Source of the DNA: Sipunculus nudus
Taxonomy: Eukaryota > Annelida > Sipuncula > Golfingiida > Sipunculidae
Direction: 5' to 3'
Assembly: GCA_026874595.1 (NCBI GenBank)
Contig: CM049320.1
Coordinates: 108,001-172,000, forward strand
Length of the DNA: 64,000 bases
Positions 25,605 through 40,100 of the stretch are shown piece after piece. The position numbers and the translations under genes are program-made. How positions within the stretch are numbered: the first letter of the stretch is position 1; every line of letters starts with the position of its first letter. The notes beneath the pieces were generated by a model. It was not told the origin of the DNA. It saw only the letters and a program-made list of their open reading frames with translations, and ran no database searches.

Positions 25605-28600
25605 ACAAATTAATACCAGTCAGACACGGCAGAGAATACTGCGATTTACCTTTGAACAGGCCAGAGTCCCAAATCAACACAAAACCAAGACTCGAAGAAA
25701 GAAGATACGGAAGTGTCACAGAAATGATAAATGTCGTAACTTTTATTATCTTGAATAAATGTGGTCCTGTAGAGATTGATGTGATGCACCCGTGTTTTGA
25801 CTTTCTTGATAAAGTTTACTATTAAGATAATTGCACTAAATCTATGCAAATGTGACAAATGTTTTTTTTTAGGAGTTTAGCTTTTGTTTTGGCAAACCCA
25901 GACCCTGCACTCTTCACATATGCAAACTGGCATATGTACTTTTATGTGTCAAAAAAAGGGGTTTCCCCAAAATGGGCATGTTCATTTATTGTTGCGCCAG
26001 ACTTTTTGATTGATAGGGGATTTCTTACATCAGGTGTTACAGTGGTGTTATTAAAATTTTATTACTCTGTACATAATTTGTGCAGTGCATAATTTCATTG
26101 ACTAACATCAAACAGATGTCAAAAATGAGATGTTTTCATTCTATCTTTTCTGCTCTTTTTATATGGCTATGATTACATTGGATAATGCAGGGTCAGGTTT
26201 TGATATTATTGATGAATATAAAAAATATGTCCTTCTTAATGAAAAAGATATTAACATGTTTATTGGTACTACATGTGCATTTGATATTCAAGTGAACTGC
26301 CAGCAGGGGAATTAGTTTCATAGGATGCCACTAGATGGCTTAGGGTATATTGCCTTTTGCCTGAATTCATTAGTGTTTTGGGATTCTGATATCTTTTCCT
26401 CTCATCTCTTGATAGTTACTAATCTGCCAGTCTGTATACTGGATCTGTTCTATTAAACACTTGGCCACCCGTCGCTTACTATTAAAATCTAAAGAAAGGT
26501 GCTTAAAGCTAATGTAATCAGTATTTTTTCTCACAGCAGTGACAAAATGTTTTCTATGTTCTGACTTTTAATCCTAACTCGGAACATTACCTGCTAGTTT
26601 GGCACAAGTTTCTTTCACCTTGCAAAGTCCTATACATTTGGGCAGTGTACCGGTACATTCAGTGACTGCAGTCCATTTGTGCTGCCAAGAAGTGTAATTC
26701 TATGCAGTTTTATGTGCAGGGGTTTAGCTTGGTTTAAGCTTGCAAGTTTGCATACAGTGAAATTGCAGTGCATTTAGCCCACAAAGAAATGCATTCACTG
26801 TACGTTTGCAGTGTATGTGCATTGACTGTATGGTTTGTATTGTAAGAGCTTCAGCTTTATATACAGAATGTTTTATATACAGTGAGTGTGTAATGGCATT
26901 AAGTATTTAGAGACGTGCATTCACCACATGTCTGCAGTGCACATGTACATGCAGTGTATTTAGTATCTGAGGAATACACTGTTTATATGCAAGGAGTCTG
27001 ATCAGCATTGATCTTGACAATCTGGAGAAAAGTATCTGCTGTGCTTTCACAGGGTATACACTGTGACTCTATGGAACATAAAGTAGTTGAAGATATGCTT
27101 TTGCAGTATAAATAAAGTGACTATGCAGTGCATTAGGCATTTAAAGATATGTATATGTCAAGCTTTTGCAGTGTATTTGAAGTGACCATGCAGTGCATAT
27201 AGTATTTGAAGTTATGCATCTGCTATGCTTAGTGAATGTGCAGTACCTTTAAGCTGCTCATCTGATGAATATGCATAAGGTAGACTGTATGAAGAAATAT
27301 ATTCACCATATATTCATACAGTATGCGTATGGTGTATATAATATACTGTGAAAAGGATTACACAGGTGAAATTAATCACACTAAAAGGTAATCACTCTGA
27401 ACGATTGACTAGTTAAGAACATTAATTATATCTCTCTAAATGATTGAGAATTTTTTTTACTGTGAGTTATGGTTCAAAGAAAGGACCTGTGTAAATGTAA
27501 TTATTTTACTTTTAAAGATAATTATAGCCGTAATTTGTTAATTTTTTAGGAATTTTTAATATAAGGTTAAACGTAGGTCATGTAGAATGTTTATCATGGC
27601 TACAAAAATGGTTTTGCTGTGATAAATTAATTAGATTTTATGGGAGAGGTACTTTCAGAAGCAGTTGTGATGAGAATGTAATTGTACAGTATTGACAATA
27701 ATTGAATGGGAGTTATGTACATTAAACTAGATGATTAGACAAGACTGTTTCAAAATTACATACAGACTTAACTGTTGTGTGAGCATACAGTTTCACCTAC
27801 AGTTCAGAAAGAAAAATTATTAAATTCAGGGCTGGTTGGATCATTTTGTAGTACATTGGTACATATTTCACATCGTAAACTACTGACTGTACCCCCTAAT
27901 TAGATAAAAAGTGCATCATATTAAGTGCATCAGTTTGTTACCTCTAATGTACTGGATTTAAACAAGTTCATGGTGCATTTCAAGGTCTTAAAAAGAAGTA
28001 GTGTTAAAATTGCAGAACATTTTATCAACACTTGAGTTTTGTGGATTAACCCTCCCATTGTGCAACATAGTCACTCATCTGTGTATAAATAGGTGGAGAT
28101 GCCTAGTGGAGATATTTTGTAGAAAACCTGATCTGGTCAAATCAAAATTCATAATCTTTCTTTCAAAGGAAGGCTGCCTAGTAATATACAAAAATTGTCA
28201 CGGAAACCCAGATATTTATGTAGAAACATTTTGTAACGTATTACAGTTTAAATGTTTTTTATCTAATGAAAATAATCTTTGTGATGCATGCATTGCATGC
28301 ATTTCATCTTTAATCCCACCTTTTATGACTTTGCATGCTGTATGTGTAAAATATATATTATTGTAATATTATACTTGTGGCCATTTTCTTAATATTAAAA
28401 GAAACATAAAAAAATTGGTGTTCTTAGTGTGATTTTGATAATCGTTTGATAAAGAATTCCGGAATTCATCTTCAAAATGTCCATCTTGTGTCTGTCAGCT
28501 TGCTAAAGCTGTTATCTTTTGTAATTTAATGTAATTAATAATCTGTACATCTCTGGCTTCATGTGATGGTGTCCTTCTAACACAAAAGCAATTAAAAAGT

Positions 28601-31600
28601 TTCAGCTCAGTTTGAAGTGTACATCTACATGCCTTTTTATATGCCGTCACTACCATTTATTCAATGTTGTAAGCGCCTATTTATTCAATGTTGTAAGCAT
28701 GAGGATTTATCTATGCAGAACATGAGTGGACCCATCTGAAACATGCTCAGGTTGATTTTCAAGAAACTTGATTGACATGCTTAGTGAGCTGCAGATATGA
28801 GATCTGATCTGGAATATTCTCTATGTAAATCCCAAGACTGCATGGCTGTTTTTAGAAACATTTATTTCAGTTTGTTGTTACAGTTGATCTAAATTGTTAT
28901 AAGATTGAGTATTGAGATAACTAATACTGATTATTTGTAATATAATCTGAGAAATCTTTATGAGGGAATCCTGTAAAATTTATGGCATATTTGTTGCAGT
29001 TGAGAAATGGATCATTTTCTTTAAGCATCCAGCAAATTGAAAGGCTTGTTTCATTATGTTTCAAAGCAATACAGATAAAAAATTTTAACATTGATTCCTG
29101 TCAGAGCCATCCATAATCACATTTATTCTTGTCAAAGGCATCAGTAATTATGTCAGTCCTCTGGCATCAATCAAGAAAATTTAATTTGAACCCTGGTCTT
29201 TTTATATTCATTTAAAGAGGACTAACACTGGTGTGCAAAATAGGGTCTTATGTTACATTAATTATTGCATATATTGGTAACTTTAATAGCACACAATAGG
29301 CCTGTACTAGTCCATTGTTGTGTATATTTTTTCCCCTGAAATTTGTTACTACTATAAACTTTACATGGTATACAATTAAGTGGTAAGATTTTACTCTCTT
29401 CTGTAATTTTGATTTGCTTTTCATTGCAAATCAAATATGTTATAGATAAATCGACCAATATCTTACAGATGCTCATAATATTCCTGCTTCAGTGGTGATG
29501 TGGATGCTGTTTAAACATCTGATGTGGTATTTTTGCAACCAACATGATCATATTCAGTTAGTGTCCCCCATGGGGTATGATCAGACATGTTTGCTCATAC
29601 CTTTCAAGCTCTACCAGGCAATCAAATTATATGCTGCTACACAACCTGTCTTGTTTTCTATGACCACAAGTGCACGCCTGTACCCTGAGTGGTTGTTTCC
29701 ATGCTACAATTCCTGACCCTGATGTCTGACACCTAGGCTCAGTATGAATATTTATGAGCTGTGCATGAATATTTATGAGCTGACTGACTGATTTATGCTT
29801 TGGATTGGCCACAGGCAGCACATTTGATAATTCTCATCAGGTTAAAACTCCCAGAATCCTCTCACGAGTCTGAGTTCACATATCCATGAAAGCATCATTT
29901 TGTATATGCCTGTATCTGTACATATCCAGGTAATTTTGTATCTGCTCAATAGGCCAGTATTTATTTAGGTATAAGATAAGTTAATTTTGAGTTACAACAG
30001 TCACTAGGAATAGTATTTATATGTGCAAAATATGGAGATCAATGCAGTTGCTTTGTGAAATTTTGCAAAAAGATTGTAACAGACTTTGGTCTTATTTGAG
30101 ACCACTTTGAGTGAAAACAGCAGCTCATTTACATATTCATTATGACTCAGTATTACACCAGTGGAAGTGGCCTTTTATATGCACAAGCGACTTGTAACAT
30201 CAACTGTTGTGTTTTGGTAGGTCTTGTAGGTATAAAATCCAGGCCTGCTTTAAATGTACACTGTTGTGAATAACTAAAAGCATGACGGGTAACAACTGAT
30301 ATTTTCTGAGTTTACAAAAAAAGATACACAAAAGAATCTGTATCTGACAGCTTCACAAATTATATACTATAATTGTTAATTTGAACCTATTATTGTATGT
30401 TTCCTTATACTATGCACAATTTACTTTTTCTGTTTGTATATATCAACCTACCCGCAAATACACAAATTTTTAGCTTAAATGAGTCCTGGTCTGTTTTTGA
30501 ATGTGAAGACATTAGTTGCATATAATATCAGGTATTTAAATAAGTGTTATATGTAAATTAGCTTTTTTTTCACTTGATTCATGTTTCAATTAAAAAAATA
30601 ATGTGATTATATCCATATAAAAGGCCCTTTAATTTTTGTTAAAATCAAAAGAATTTGCAAAACTTAAGTAAATTTAGCCTGCTGGACTTTCTTCAATAGA
30701 GCTACAACTAGGTTTGAATAGAGGAGTGCAAAAAGTGAGAAATGCATGAGGACACCTTTTGAATTTAACATGCTACAGGGCCACCTGGTGGTAATGTTTA
30801 AAACCATTTAATGGGAATTTGGTCTTAACTGAACACAAGTATATGAAAATTTTTTTCTGGTCAACCAGTGATCATTTTAATCCAGACAGTAAATTTGTGA
30901 AACATATATTGTAAAGGATTGGTACCTTTGGTGTCAAAGTGAGAAATTGATATATGTTGCTTGTGTTTTTTATTGACCAGTTATTGATAACTTCTGATTT
31001 AAATGGCTTGAGTAATTTCTTTTCTTCACGGGTTTTACCTCCATCCACATTTCGAAAAACTTATTTTGATCACAGAAATTTGTATTTTCTTCAGGGAAAG
31101 GCTGAACACCACTTGTTAAATATTATATTTTACCTGTAATTGTAATTGAAGCATAGTTGCATGTACTTCTTGGAGCATACAAGTATGTTCCAGCCATATC
31201 ACATTTGCTCCTGCTGTCCATTATGCACATTGTCTGTTACTGCCTTGAATTTGGTTGATTAGTCAGAATATAAATGCAAGGAAAAGTGTTTGCTATAGAT
31301 GCACAACTTCCTTTCTTGCCAGTTCTTAAATTAGTCAAACTTAAAATGTATGAAGGATTAAAATTCTCCCTTAAAGGCACAGAAAGTTCTTGCACAAATA
31401 ATCCACAAGGGCAGTGACTGACATTCATGGTTGAAATGCACAATGATGGCCCACTGCTGATCCCCCCCCCCACCATACAATATACTACAGGGGTGGGTCC
31501 AGGATTTTGAAAAGGGGGGGGGGGCAACCAAGCATTATTAAAATACATAAGAGAAAATCTTAAAACCTTCAGTCTTGAAAAAGGATCAGAAACAGGGGTC

Positions 31601-32760
31601 AGCCCCCCCCCCCCCCCCTTGGATCTGCTACTGCGCTCCATCAGTATCTTTACCAATAAAATCAGTGTGAAAATTGGTTTCTGTTTGTTGTTAGTGCTTT
31701 AGCCAATTAAAAGGTGTTATATGGATAGCATTGGCTTTTAATGTATAATTCGTTCATTCTTTGATGATAATATACCATACACCAACTTAAGATTTTTTCT
31801 TCATTTTGATTTACAAACATTCATGCAAAAAGGATTTTGGAAAAGGATTTCTTTTTTCACGTCCTGGAGATTTCATGATTTTTGGACATCCTTTAATGCA
31901 AAAAGATAACTTTATTGCTCACATGTAATCTTTAATAAATATATTATTTGGCAGAAATGAGACTTGACTAGTGGTTGAGCACCTGGACACACATGTCCCT
32001 TTGATGCTGGACATCGATCCTGGTGCTTTCTCCATCTTATTGAATCTCCTTGGTTATATTCTGCAGACCAGTTTTCAACCTCTGATATAGCTTGGCTAGA
32101 TAATAAATTACCTGAGCCCCAATTAAATACTTTTTATAGTTGAGGACTCATTTAAGTTAAGACACATTGGGAGATAAAACTAATATTTTTCTGTTCATTT
32201 TAATATTAACATAAGATTAATCAAAACATTAAGACGAGTTCAAGCTTAGTATATAATAATATATTATATTTCCAGGTTATAGCCATTATCACCTGTAATT
32301 GAAAATCTTTCATAGTTAATTATGATTTATCAGTTACATGTAGTTACATCAGCTTTCTGTATTTAGGGTGGAGTGATGTGATAATTCCTTGTAGATCTGT
32401 AATCAGCATGATTATTATGTAATGGTAAGGAGATATATCTTGGACCTATATTTAAAGAAAACACTGATGAACATTTAATATGTTTATATGGTAAATAATA
32501 ATATAATATATATTCATGTGTAAGGAATTCATGTTATTGTTTGTGTTCTAGCTTTAGCTTGCATCATCAATCAGCTGTAGCTTATTGGTCAAAAAGGAAG
32601 TCATGTGATTCATACTATTACTCTAAAACCATTGGTCATTTAGGGTCATGTGATTTATGTTAGATGCAGCCATTGGTCAGTGTGGTGATCCTGTAATCCA
32701 TGTCAAGTGTAAACTTGCCAGATGTCCGTGTTTTCACTTTTTAGTGTAATTGCTGTAAAT
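25605..32760. other. Gene-free stretch downstream of the Ig gene
   Basis: No second gene is recognisable. Part of it may be 3' untranslated sequence of the Ig gene. From 26,640 to 27,300 short words around TGCAGTG recur roughly every 60-70 bp, probably a degraded tandem repeat. Poly-C and poly-G runs lie at 31,460-31,620. Frames such as 28,001-28,366 have no domain and are probably chance. TA-rich DNA continues to the satellite at 32,780. Confidence 0.6.
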
Positions 32761-32779
32761 GTTGGAATGATTAAAAGTG

Positions 32780-33520
32780 TGTTCAATAGGAGAGGTTTGT
32801 GTTTTATTTCCAAGAAGAAAAATATAGATGATTGAGTTTCTGTATTTTTTATCCGGATCAAATATCTTGAGAGATAAATTTTTGCTCTGTAGGCGTGTCT
32901 TTTTCAATATCTCGGTGCCGCAGTCTAGTTGGGATATGGTTTGATTGTAAAGATTGGCCGCTGTGCGCGCTTTAATAATTATAAAAATATCCCTACTTTC
33001 TACGCGGCTTTTATATAGAACTGTCAAGAATATTCTGTCCTCTTTGTTTCTTTTTATACCGAATAAATATCTTGAGCGATGAATTTTTTCTCTATGACGG
33101 CGGCCTGGTTGCGATATTGTTTTATTGTACAGATTGGCCTCTGTGTGCGTTTTAATAATTAAAGAAATATCAATGCTTTCTACGCGGTTTTTATATAGAC
33201 AGGTGAGGAATTTTCTGTCCTCTCTGTTCCTTTTTATGCCGATTAAATATCTCGAGCGATGGATTTTTGCCGAATATTTTCGTAGGCATGTCGCTTTTAA
33301 TTTCTTGGAGCCGGCGGTCTGGTTGCAATATGGTTTTATTGTAAAGATTGGCGTCTGTGTGCGTTTTAATAATTAAAGAAATATCCAAGCTTTCTACGCG
33401 GTTTTTATAAAGACCTGTGAGGAATTTTCTGACCTCTCTGTTCCTTTTCATGACGAATAAATATGTCGAGCGATGGATTTTTACCGAATGTCGCTTTTAA
33501 TTTCTTGGCTCCGGCAGTAT
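32780..33520 (-). repeat. ~216-bp satellite, minus orientation, short array
   Basis: About three to four diverged units, recognised by GATTGGC..CTGTG.GCG, TTTAATAATTA, TTTCTACGCGG and GAATAAATAT. They are the reverse complement of the unit at 9,190-10,530. The array passes at about 33,496 into a non-satellite end segment (CTCCGGCAGTATAATG...AGAAGAATACCCG) that also closes the longer array at 40,490-40,600. Confidence 0.9.
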
Positions 33521-33984
33521 AATGTCAAAAGAGCAAACGTTCACGAATGTATACATTTATTCACAATATATATATATATTAGAAGAATACCCGATGGATT
33601 ATAACAGTATACTAAGTGGGCACACACCGACGGCACACTACTTTCCAATCATAAAGTATTAAATAACAGGATACGAGTTATAAACCGTATATTTTTATAT
33701 TTCACAGTTGTGGAAGGGTTGATACTTGATAACAAATTGGTGGACTTTTTACATGCCGCCAGGGGGAACCTCGGCTTAGACCTACCAATTTTGAAACAAA
33801 AAATTTCTTTATCAAACGAGTCGCATCGTCAGGCTAATATTTATTTTTCTTTCGCCGAATCTCAGCAGCACAGGAGACTGGATATTAACATTACCGTTTT
33901 ATATTGCAATAACTGTACAAAAAGACCAGATCGGGGTTTGGGAAAAGTTGTGAACAGTCAGAGTTCTAACCATTCCTCAGATGT

Positions 33985-34090
33985 AACGGCTTGGCGGCAC
34001 AGTGGAATTGTCTGGGCCGCCATGCCACATTTTGTCTCGTTATTGAAACATGGGTCTGGGTTCAAATCCACGGCAGGGAATGTTTTTTTT
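33985..34090 (+). repeat. tRNA-derived SINE-like element
   Basis: A Pol III A-box-like TGGCGGCACAGTGG is followed about 55 bp later by a B-box-like GGGTTCAAATCC and then a T-rich tail. This is the layout of a tRNA-derived SINE head. The full element and its ends are not resolved. Confidence 0.55.
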
Positions 34091-34950
34091 TCATTATTTT
34101 TCCCAATCTTTTAAATCTTAAAAGAAACGTTTTAAAGGTATGTATATTATTTCAAATTTCATGACGGTTAGTGGTAATTTGTGAATGGTGAGAAAATCGC
34201 TGCTAATGGGACAGATGGCCAACCCGACTCAATTTGATTAAATGTAATAATTACCTTTCCTGAAAAATAATAGGCCCAAATCAATAATGTTTTTTCACAG
34301 GTCAGCCTTAGACCAAAGAATACCAAATGATATTAACACCTACATTTATACATACATACATATATTGATTTATACATATATACATACGTATAGACATGCA
34401 AACGCACATGTATGCTTAGATTACATACATACATGTGTTTAGATATGTATATCTGTAAGGAGGTATATCACTTGTGTGAATGTAAGAATAACTTCAAACG
34501 TCTTCAGAAAAAAACAATTTGAATGCTACAGCCGTCTAACGCAAACGAAACATGTACAATTATTTATTAATGGAAATTTACGTTAGTTCTTTAATTTTCT
34601 TCACAGACACCGCCTTTATGACCTTTTCAACATATCACTTTCAAGGGTGAAACGTTTTGAGGTCGAGGTATAGACAGGATGTTTTAGCTTACGTCCTCTT
34701 TTCTAGTTGCTAATTTGATTTATACACTTTTGCCCGAATTTCAAAATTACTCCGTTCATTGGAAAAGTTTGAAAATTTATGAACGGTCAAACAAATAATA
34801 AAGCCAGTTAAATAAACCATGTGCGAGCTAAGAAACAGTTAATGTTCCTCCCAACAGGGGGTGACCCAGGCTTAGGGGCCAGAAGACCGGCTGGACTCAT
34901 TTGGTGAAAATAACGGGTCCAAATGAAAGGGATTTTAACAGATCAACAAC
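34091..34950. other. Repeat-poor AT-rich spacer
   Basis: A CATACATACATATA-type simple repeat lies at 34,340-34,450. From 34,820 the sequence resembles the GTGCGAGCTAAGAAACAGTT...GGGGG.GACCCAGGCTTA module of the ~0.85-kb block. No gene is seen. Confidence 0.6.
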
Positions 34951-35790
34951 CTTGGGTCTGCCTGGGGCTTGCCAAAGAACAACCTGGTTATCATGAACAA
35001 CATGGTTATAATGAACAATCTGGTTATAATGTCCAACCTCGTTATAATGTCCAGCCCAGTTATAATGTCCAACCTGGTTTTAATGTACAACCTCGTTAAA
35101 ATGAACAACCTGGTTACAATGTCAAAACTTTCTTTATAAAAAACAACCTGGTTAAAATGAACAACCTGGTTAAAATGAACAACCTGGTTAAAATGAACAA
35201 CCTGGTTAAAATGAACAACCTGGTTAAAATTAACAACCTGGTTATAATGTAAAACCCGGTTATAATGTCCGGCCCGATTATAATGTCCAACCTGGTTATA
35301 ATGTACAACTTGGTTATAATGTACAACCTCTTTAAAATGAACAACCTCGTTAAAATGAACAACCTCGTTATAATGAACAACCTCGTTAAAATGTACAACC
35401 TAGTTTAAATGAACAACCTGGTTAAAATGAACAGCCTGGGTATAATGTCAAAATTTCTTTATTATGAACAACCTGGTTATAATGAACAACTTCGTAAAAA
35501 TGAATAACCTCGTGATAATGAACAACCTGGTTATAATGTTAAACCTGGTTATAATGTCCAGCCCAGCAATAATGTCCAACCTGGTTATAATGTACAACCT
35601 CTTTAAAATGATCAACCTGGTTACAATGTCACAACTTTCTTTATAATAAACAACCTGGTTATAATGAACAACCTGGTTATTATGTACAACCTGGTTATAA
35701 TGTACAACCTGGTTAAAATGAACAACCTTGTTAAAATGAACAACGTGGTTATAATGTACAACCTGGTTATAATGTCCAGCCCGGTTACAT
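34950..35790. repeat. 18-bp minisatellite (AACAACCTGGTTAAAATG)
   Basis: About 45 tandem units with consensus AACAACCTGGTTAAAATG and variants (TATAATG, CTCG, GTCC). Related shorter tracts lie at 10,777-10,975, 12,397-12,580 and 41,265-41,450. The unit length is divisible by three, so long repetitive frames open on both strands. These are artefacts of the repeat. Confidence 0.95.
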
Positions 35791-36049
35791 TATTAAGATT
35801 GAAGCAGGAGGTCGTGGGTTCGCACCAAACTTTTCATGTTGTCCAATTACTTAATTTCCGGGTCATTTTTCTGCTCAGGTGGTTAAAACATATACCGCAA
35901 ACAACAATTAAATTTTATTTAATTTTTTGGTTACTTCATATGAAACTCAAGTAGTGGAATTACAAACTGAGAAACGCTTATTGTCCATGCCGCCAGGGGG
36001 CAACCTCGGCTGGCTCAGCTCTATATACTCATACAGGGCCTTCCTGGAT

Positions 36050-36815
36050 CTGCTATGTGGCTCCTGCTTCAAAACTATGGGACACACACACTCCATTCTG
36101 GTTTCAAACAGTCACTATTACATCCAATATATAGGAAAACAAGCCATTTGTCCCAGCCCAGCTCACAAACACAACAATTTTCATCCCCAAGATACCTCTG
36201 AACTATACACTCATACAGGGCCTTCCTGGACCCCACACTTGTAAAATACCCAACACAGCACCCCGCTCAGACATCCATTGTAACCAGGAGCCACATACCA
36301 ACTGCCATGAGAAGTCATTTCGACCAACTCCTATTGGTACACTGTGCTACAATACATTGACAAAAAATGCATTTGTTTTTTTTGGCTGCTGCTTCAAAAT
36401 AATGGGACACACACACTCCATTCTGGTTTCAAACAGTCACTTTTACATCCAATATATAGGAAAACAAGCCATTAGGCCCAGCCAAGCTCACAAACACAAC
36501 AATTTTCATCCCCGAGATACCTCTGAACTATACACTCATACAGGACCTCCCTGGACCCCACACTTGTAAAATACCCAACACATCACCCTGCTCAGATATT
36601 CATTGTAACCAGGAGTAAGATACCAACTGACATGCAAAGCCATTGCGACCAACTCCTATTGGTATAGAACCCAGGCTGCATTGAAATTTGCAATTTTCCC
36701 TTTGCTACAACACATTGAGGCTGCTGCTTCAAAACTATGGGACCCACACACTCCATTCTGGTCTCAAACAGTCACCTTTACAGCCAATATATACGAAAAC
36801 AATTCCAGGCTGCCA
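36050..36815. repeat. ~330-bp tandem repeat, about 2.3 copies
   Basis: Units begin with GGCTGCTGCTTCAAAA-type sequence at about 36,058, 36,386 and 36,720. They share ACACACACTCCATTCTGG, CCAATATATAGGAAAACAA and CCACACTTGTAAAATACCC. The third unit is truncated. Around 36,815-37,190 there is a single TTAGGG-like phrase (36,925) and no gene. Confidence 0.9.
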
Positions 36816-37194
36816 GTCGTGTGAGGAATAGTTCCCGTAACTTCCGGTAGGCGCCGGCACTGCGTAGAAACAACCCTGATGCAGCAATTCCTGTGTAGTT
36901 TATAAAAATGGCACCTGTGTGGGGGTTAGGGTTACGGTTATGTATTTATATATACATATATAACCATTTTCAAATGATTTAAATTTTAATTTTAATTTAA
37001 TATTTACAAAAAAGTCCGCAGATGAGCAGACATAGTAAAGCTGGCTTTTAAAAAAAATCGAAAATGTTAAAGTCCCACCCGTCACAGCGTTTGTTTTTTT
37101 ATAAGAAACGGGCGTTGAGGCTTAAGGGAATAGGAGTGCTAAAACGGGAAATTACCTAACCGCGATGCAATTAATTCTTTTAAAAGACGGGGAA

Positions 37195-40100
37195 ATTGAC
37201 ACTGCTTTTATCCGGAATAAATATCTTGAGTGATGGATTTTTGCTGAATATTTTCTGTAGGCGTGTCCCTTATAATTTCTTGGTGCCGGCAGTCTGAATG
37301 CAATATGGCTTTATTTGCCTCTGTGCACCCTTTAATAATTAAAAGAATATCCTTTCTTTCTACTCGACTATCATATAGAACTGTTGAGAATATTCTTGGC
37401 TTTTTGTTCCTTTTATACGGAGCAAATATCTTGAGCGATGAATTTTACCGAACATTTTCTGTAGGCATGTCGCTTTTAATTTCTTGGTGCCGGTGGTCTG
37501 GTTGCGATATGTTTTTTTGTAAAGTTTGGCCTATGTACGGGCTTTAATAATTGAAAGAATATCCATACTTTCTACTCGACCTTTATATAGAACTGTTGAG
37601 AATATTCTTAGCTCTCTGTTCTTTTTTACCCCGAATAAATATCATGACCCGTCTATTTTTGCCGAATATTTTCTGTAGGCTTGTCTTTTTTCAATTCCTT
37701 GGTGCCGGCACTCTGGTTCCGATATGATTTTTTTGTAAAGATTTGTCTCTCTGTGCGCTTTAGTAAATAAAAAATATCTATACTTTCTACTCGACTTTTA
37801 CATAGAAATGTTGAAAATATTCCTTGCTCTCTGTTCCTTTTAACCCCGAATAAATATCTCACCCGTCTGTTTTTGCCGAATATTTTCTGTAGGCGTGTCG
37901 TTTTTAATTTCTTGGTGCCGGTACTCTTTTTGCGATATGATTTTATTGTAAAGATTGGCCTCTCTACGGGCTTTAATAATTAAAAGAACATCCATACTTC
38001 CTACTCGACTTTAATATAGAACTGTTGAGAATATTCTTTGCTCTCTGTTCCTTTTAACCCCGAATAAATATCAAGACCCGTCTATTTTTTGCCGAATATT
38101 TTCTGTAGGCGTGTCGTTTTTAATTTCTTAGTGTCGGCACTCTGGTTCCGATATGGTTTTATTGTAAAGATTTGTCTCTCTGTGCGCTTTAGTAAATAAA
38201 AAATATCCATGCTTTCTACACGTTTTTTTTTATAGAACTGTTGAGAATATTCCTTCCTCTCTTTTCCTTTTTACGCGGAATAAATATCATGACCCGTCTG
38301 TTTTTGCCAAATATTTTCTGTAGGCTTGTCTTTTTTTAATTCCTTGGTGCCGGCACTCTTGTTGCGATATGGTTTTATTGTAAAGATTGGCCTCTGTACG
38401 GGCTTTAATAATTAAAAGAATATCCATACTTTCTACTCGACTTTTACATAGAAATGATGAAAATATTCCTTGCTCTCTGTTCCTTTTAACCCCGAATAAA
38501 TATCATGACCCGTCTGTTTTTGCCGGATATTTTCTGTAGGTGTGTCGTTTTTAATTTCTTGGTGCCGGCGGTCTGGTTGCGATATGGTTTTATTGTAAAG
38601 ATTGGCCTCTGTACGGGCTTTAATAATTAAAAGAATATCCATACTTTCTACTCGACTTTTACATAGAAATGTTGAAAATATTCCTTGCTCTCTGTTCCTT
38701 TAACCCCGAATAAATATCATGACCCGTCTGTTTTTGCCGAATATTTTCTGTAGGCGTGTCGTTTTTAATTTCTTGGTGCCGGTACTCTTTTTGCGATATG
38801 ATTTTATTGTAAAGATTGGCCTCTCTACGGGCTTTAATAATTAAAAGAACATCCATACTTTCTACTCGACTTTAATATAGAACTGTTGAGAATATTCTTT
38901 GCTCTCTGTTCCTTTTAACCCCCAATAAATAACAAGACCCGTCTATTTTTTGCCGAATATTTTCTGTAGGCGTGTCGTTTTTAATTTCTTGGTGTCGGCA
39001 CTCTGGTTCCGATATAGTTTTATTGTAAAGATTTGTCTCTCTGTGCGCTTTAGTAAATAAAAAATATCCATGCTTTCAACACGTTTTTTTTTATAGAACT
39101 GTTGAAAATATTCCTTCCTCTGTGTTCCTTTTTACGCGGAATAAATATCATGACCCGTCTGTTTTTGCCAAATATTTTCTGTAGGCTTGTCTTTTTTTAA
39201 TTCCTTGGTTCCGGCACTCTTGTTGTGATATGGTTTTATTGTAAAGATTGGCCTCTGTACGGGCTTTAATAATTAAAAGAATATCCATACTTTCTACTCG
39301 ACTTTTACATAGAAATGTTGAAAATATTCCTTGCTCTCTGTTCCTTTTAACCCCGAATAAATATCATGACCCGTCTGTTTTTGCCGAATATTTTCTGTAG
39401 GCGTGTCGTTTTTAATTTCTTGGTGCCGGTACTCTTTTTGCGATATGATTTTATTGTAAAGATTGGCCTCTCTACGGGCTTTAATAATTAAAAGAACATC
39501 CATACTTTCTACTCGACTTTAATATAGAACTGTTGAGAATATTCTTTGCTCTCTGTTCCTTTTTACCCCCAATAAATATCAAGACCCGTCTCTTTTTGCC
39601 GAATATTTTCTGTAGGCGTGTCGTTTTTAATTTCTCGGTGTCGGCACTCTGGTTCCGATATGGTTTCATTGTAAAGATTGGTCTCTGTACGGGCTTTAAT
39701 AATTAAAAGAATATCCATACTTTCTGCTCGACTTTTATATAGTACTGTATGGAATATTCCTTGCTCTCTGCTCCTTTTTACCCCGATTAAATATCTTGAG
39801 CCGTCTGTTTTTGCCGAATATTTTCTGTAGGCGTGTCGTTTTTAATTTCTTGGTGCCGGTACTCTGGTTGCGATATGATTTTGTTGTAAAGATTGGCCTC
39901 TCTACGGGCTTTAATAATTAAAAGAACATCCATAATTTCTTCTCGACTTTTATATAGCACTGTGGAGAATATTCTTTGGTTTCTGTTTGTTTTTACCATG
40001 AATAAATATCAAGACCCGTCTGTTTTTGCCGAATATTTTCTGTAAGCGTGTCGTTTTTAATTTTTTGGTGCCGGCATTCTGGTGCCGGTATGATTTTATT

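Noticed and set aside
28001-28366. A 121-residue plus-strand frame downstream of the Ig gene
   Set aside because: It is cysteine-rich but has no domain, no splice context and AT-rich surroundings; probably chance or untranslated sequence.
34950-35790. CRISPR-like array
   Set aside because: The units abut without unique spacers, and the sequence context is an animal genome.
35114-35954. Repetitive frames (FILTRL and NNLVKM type) on both strands
   Set aside because: They come from the 18-bp minisatellite, whose unit is a multiple of three; no start context or domain.
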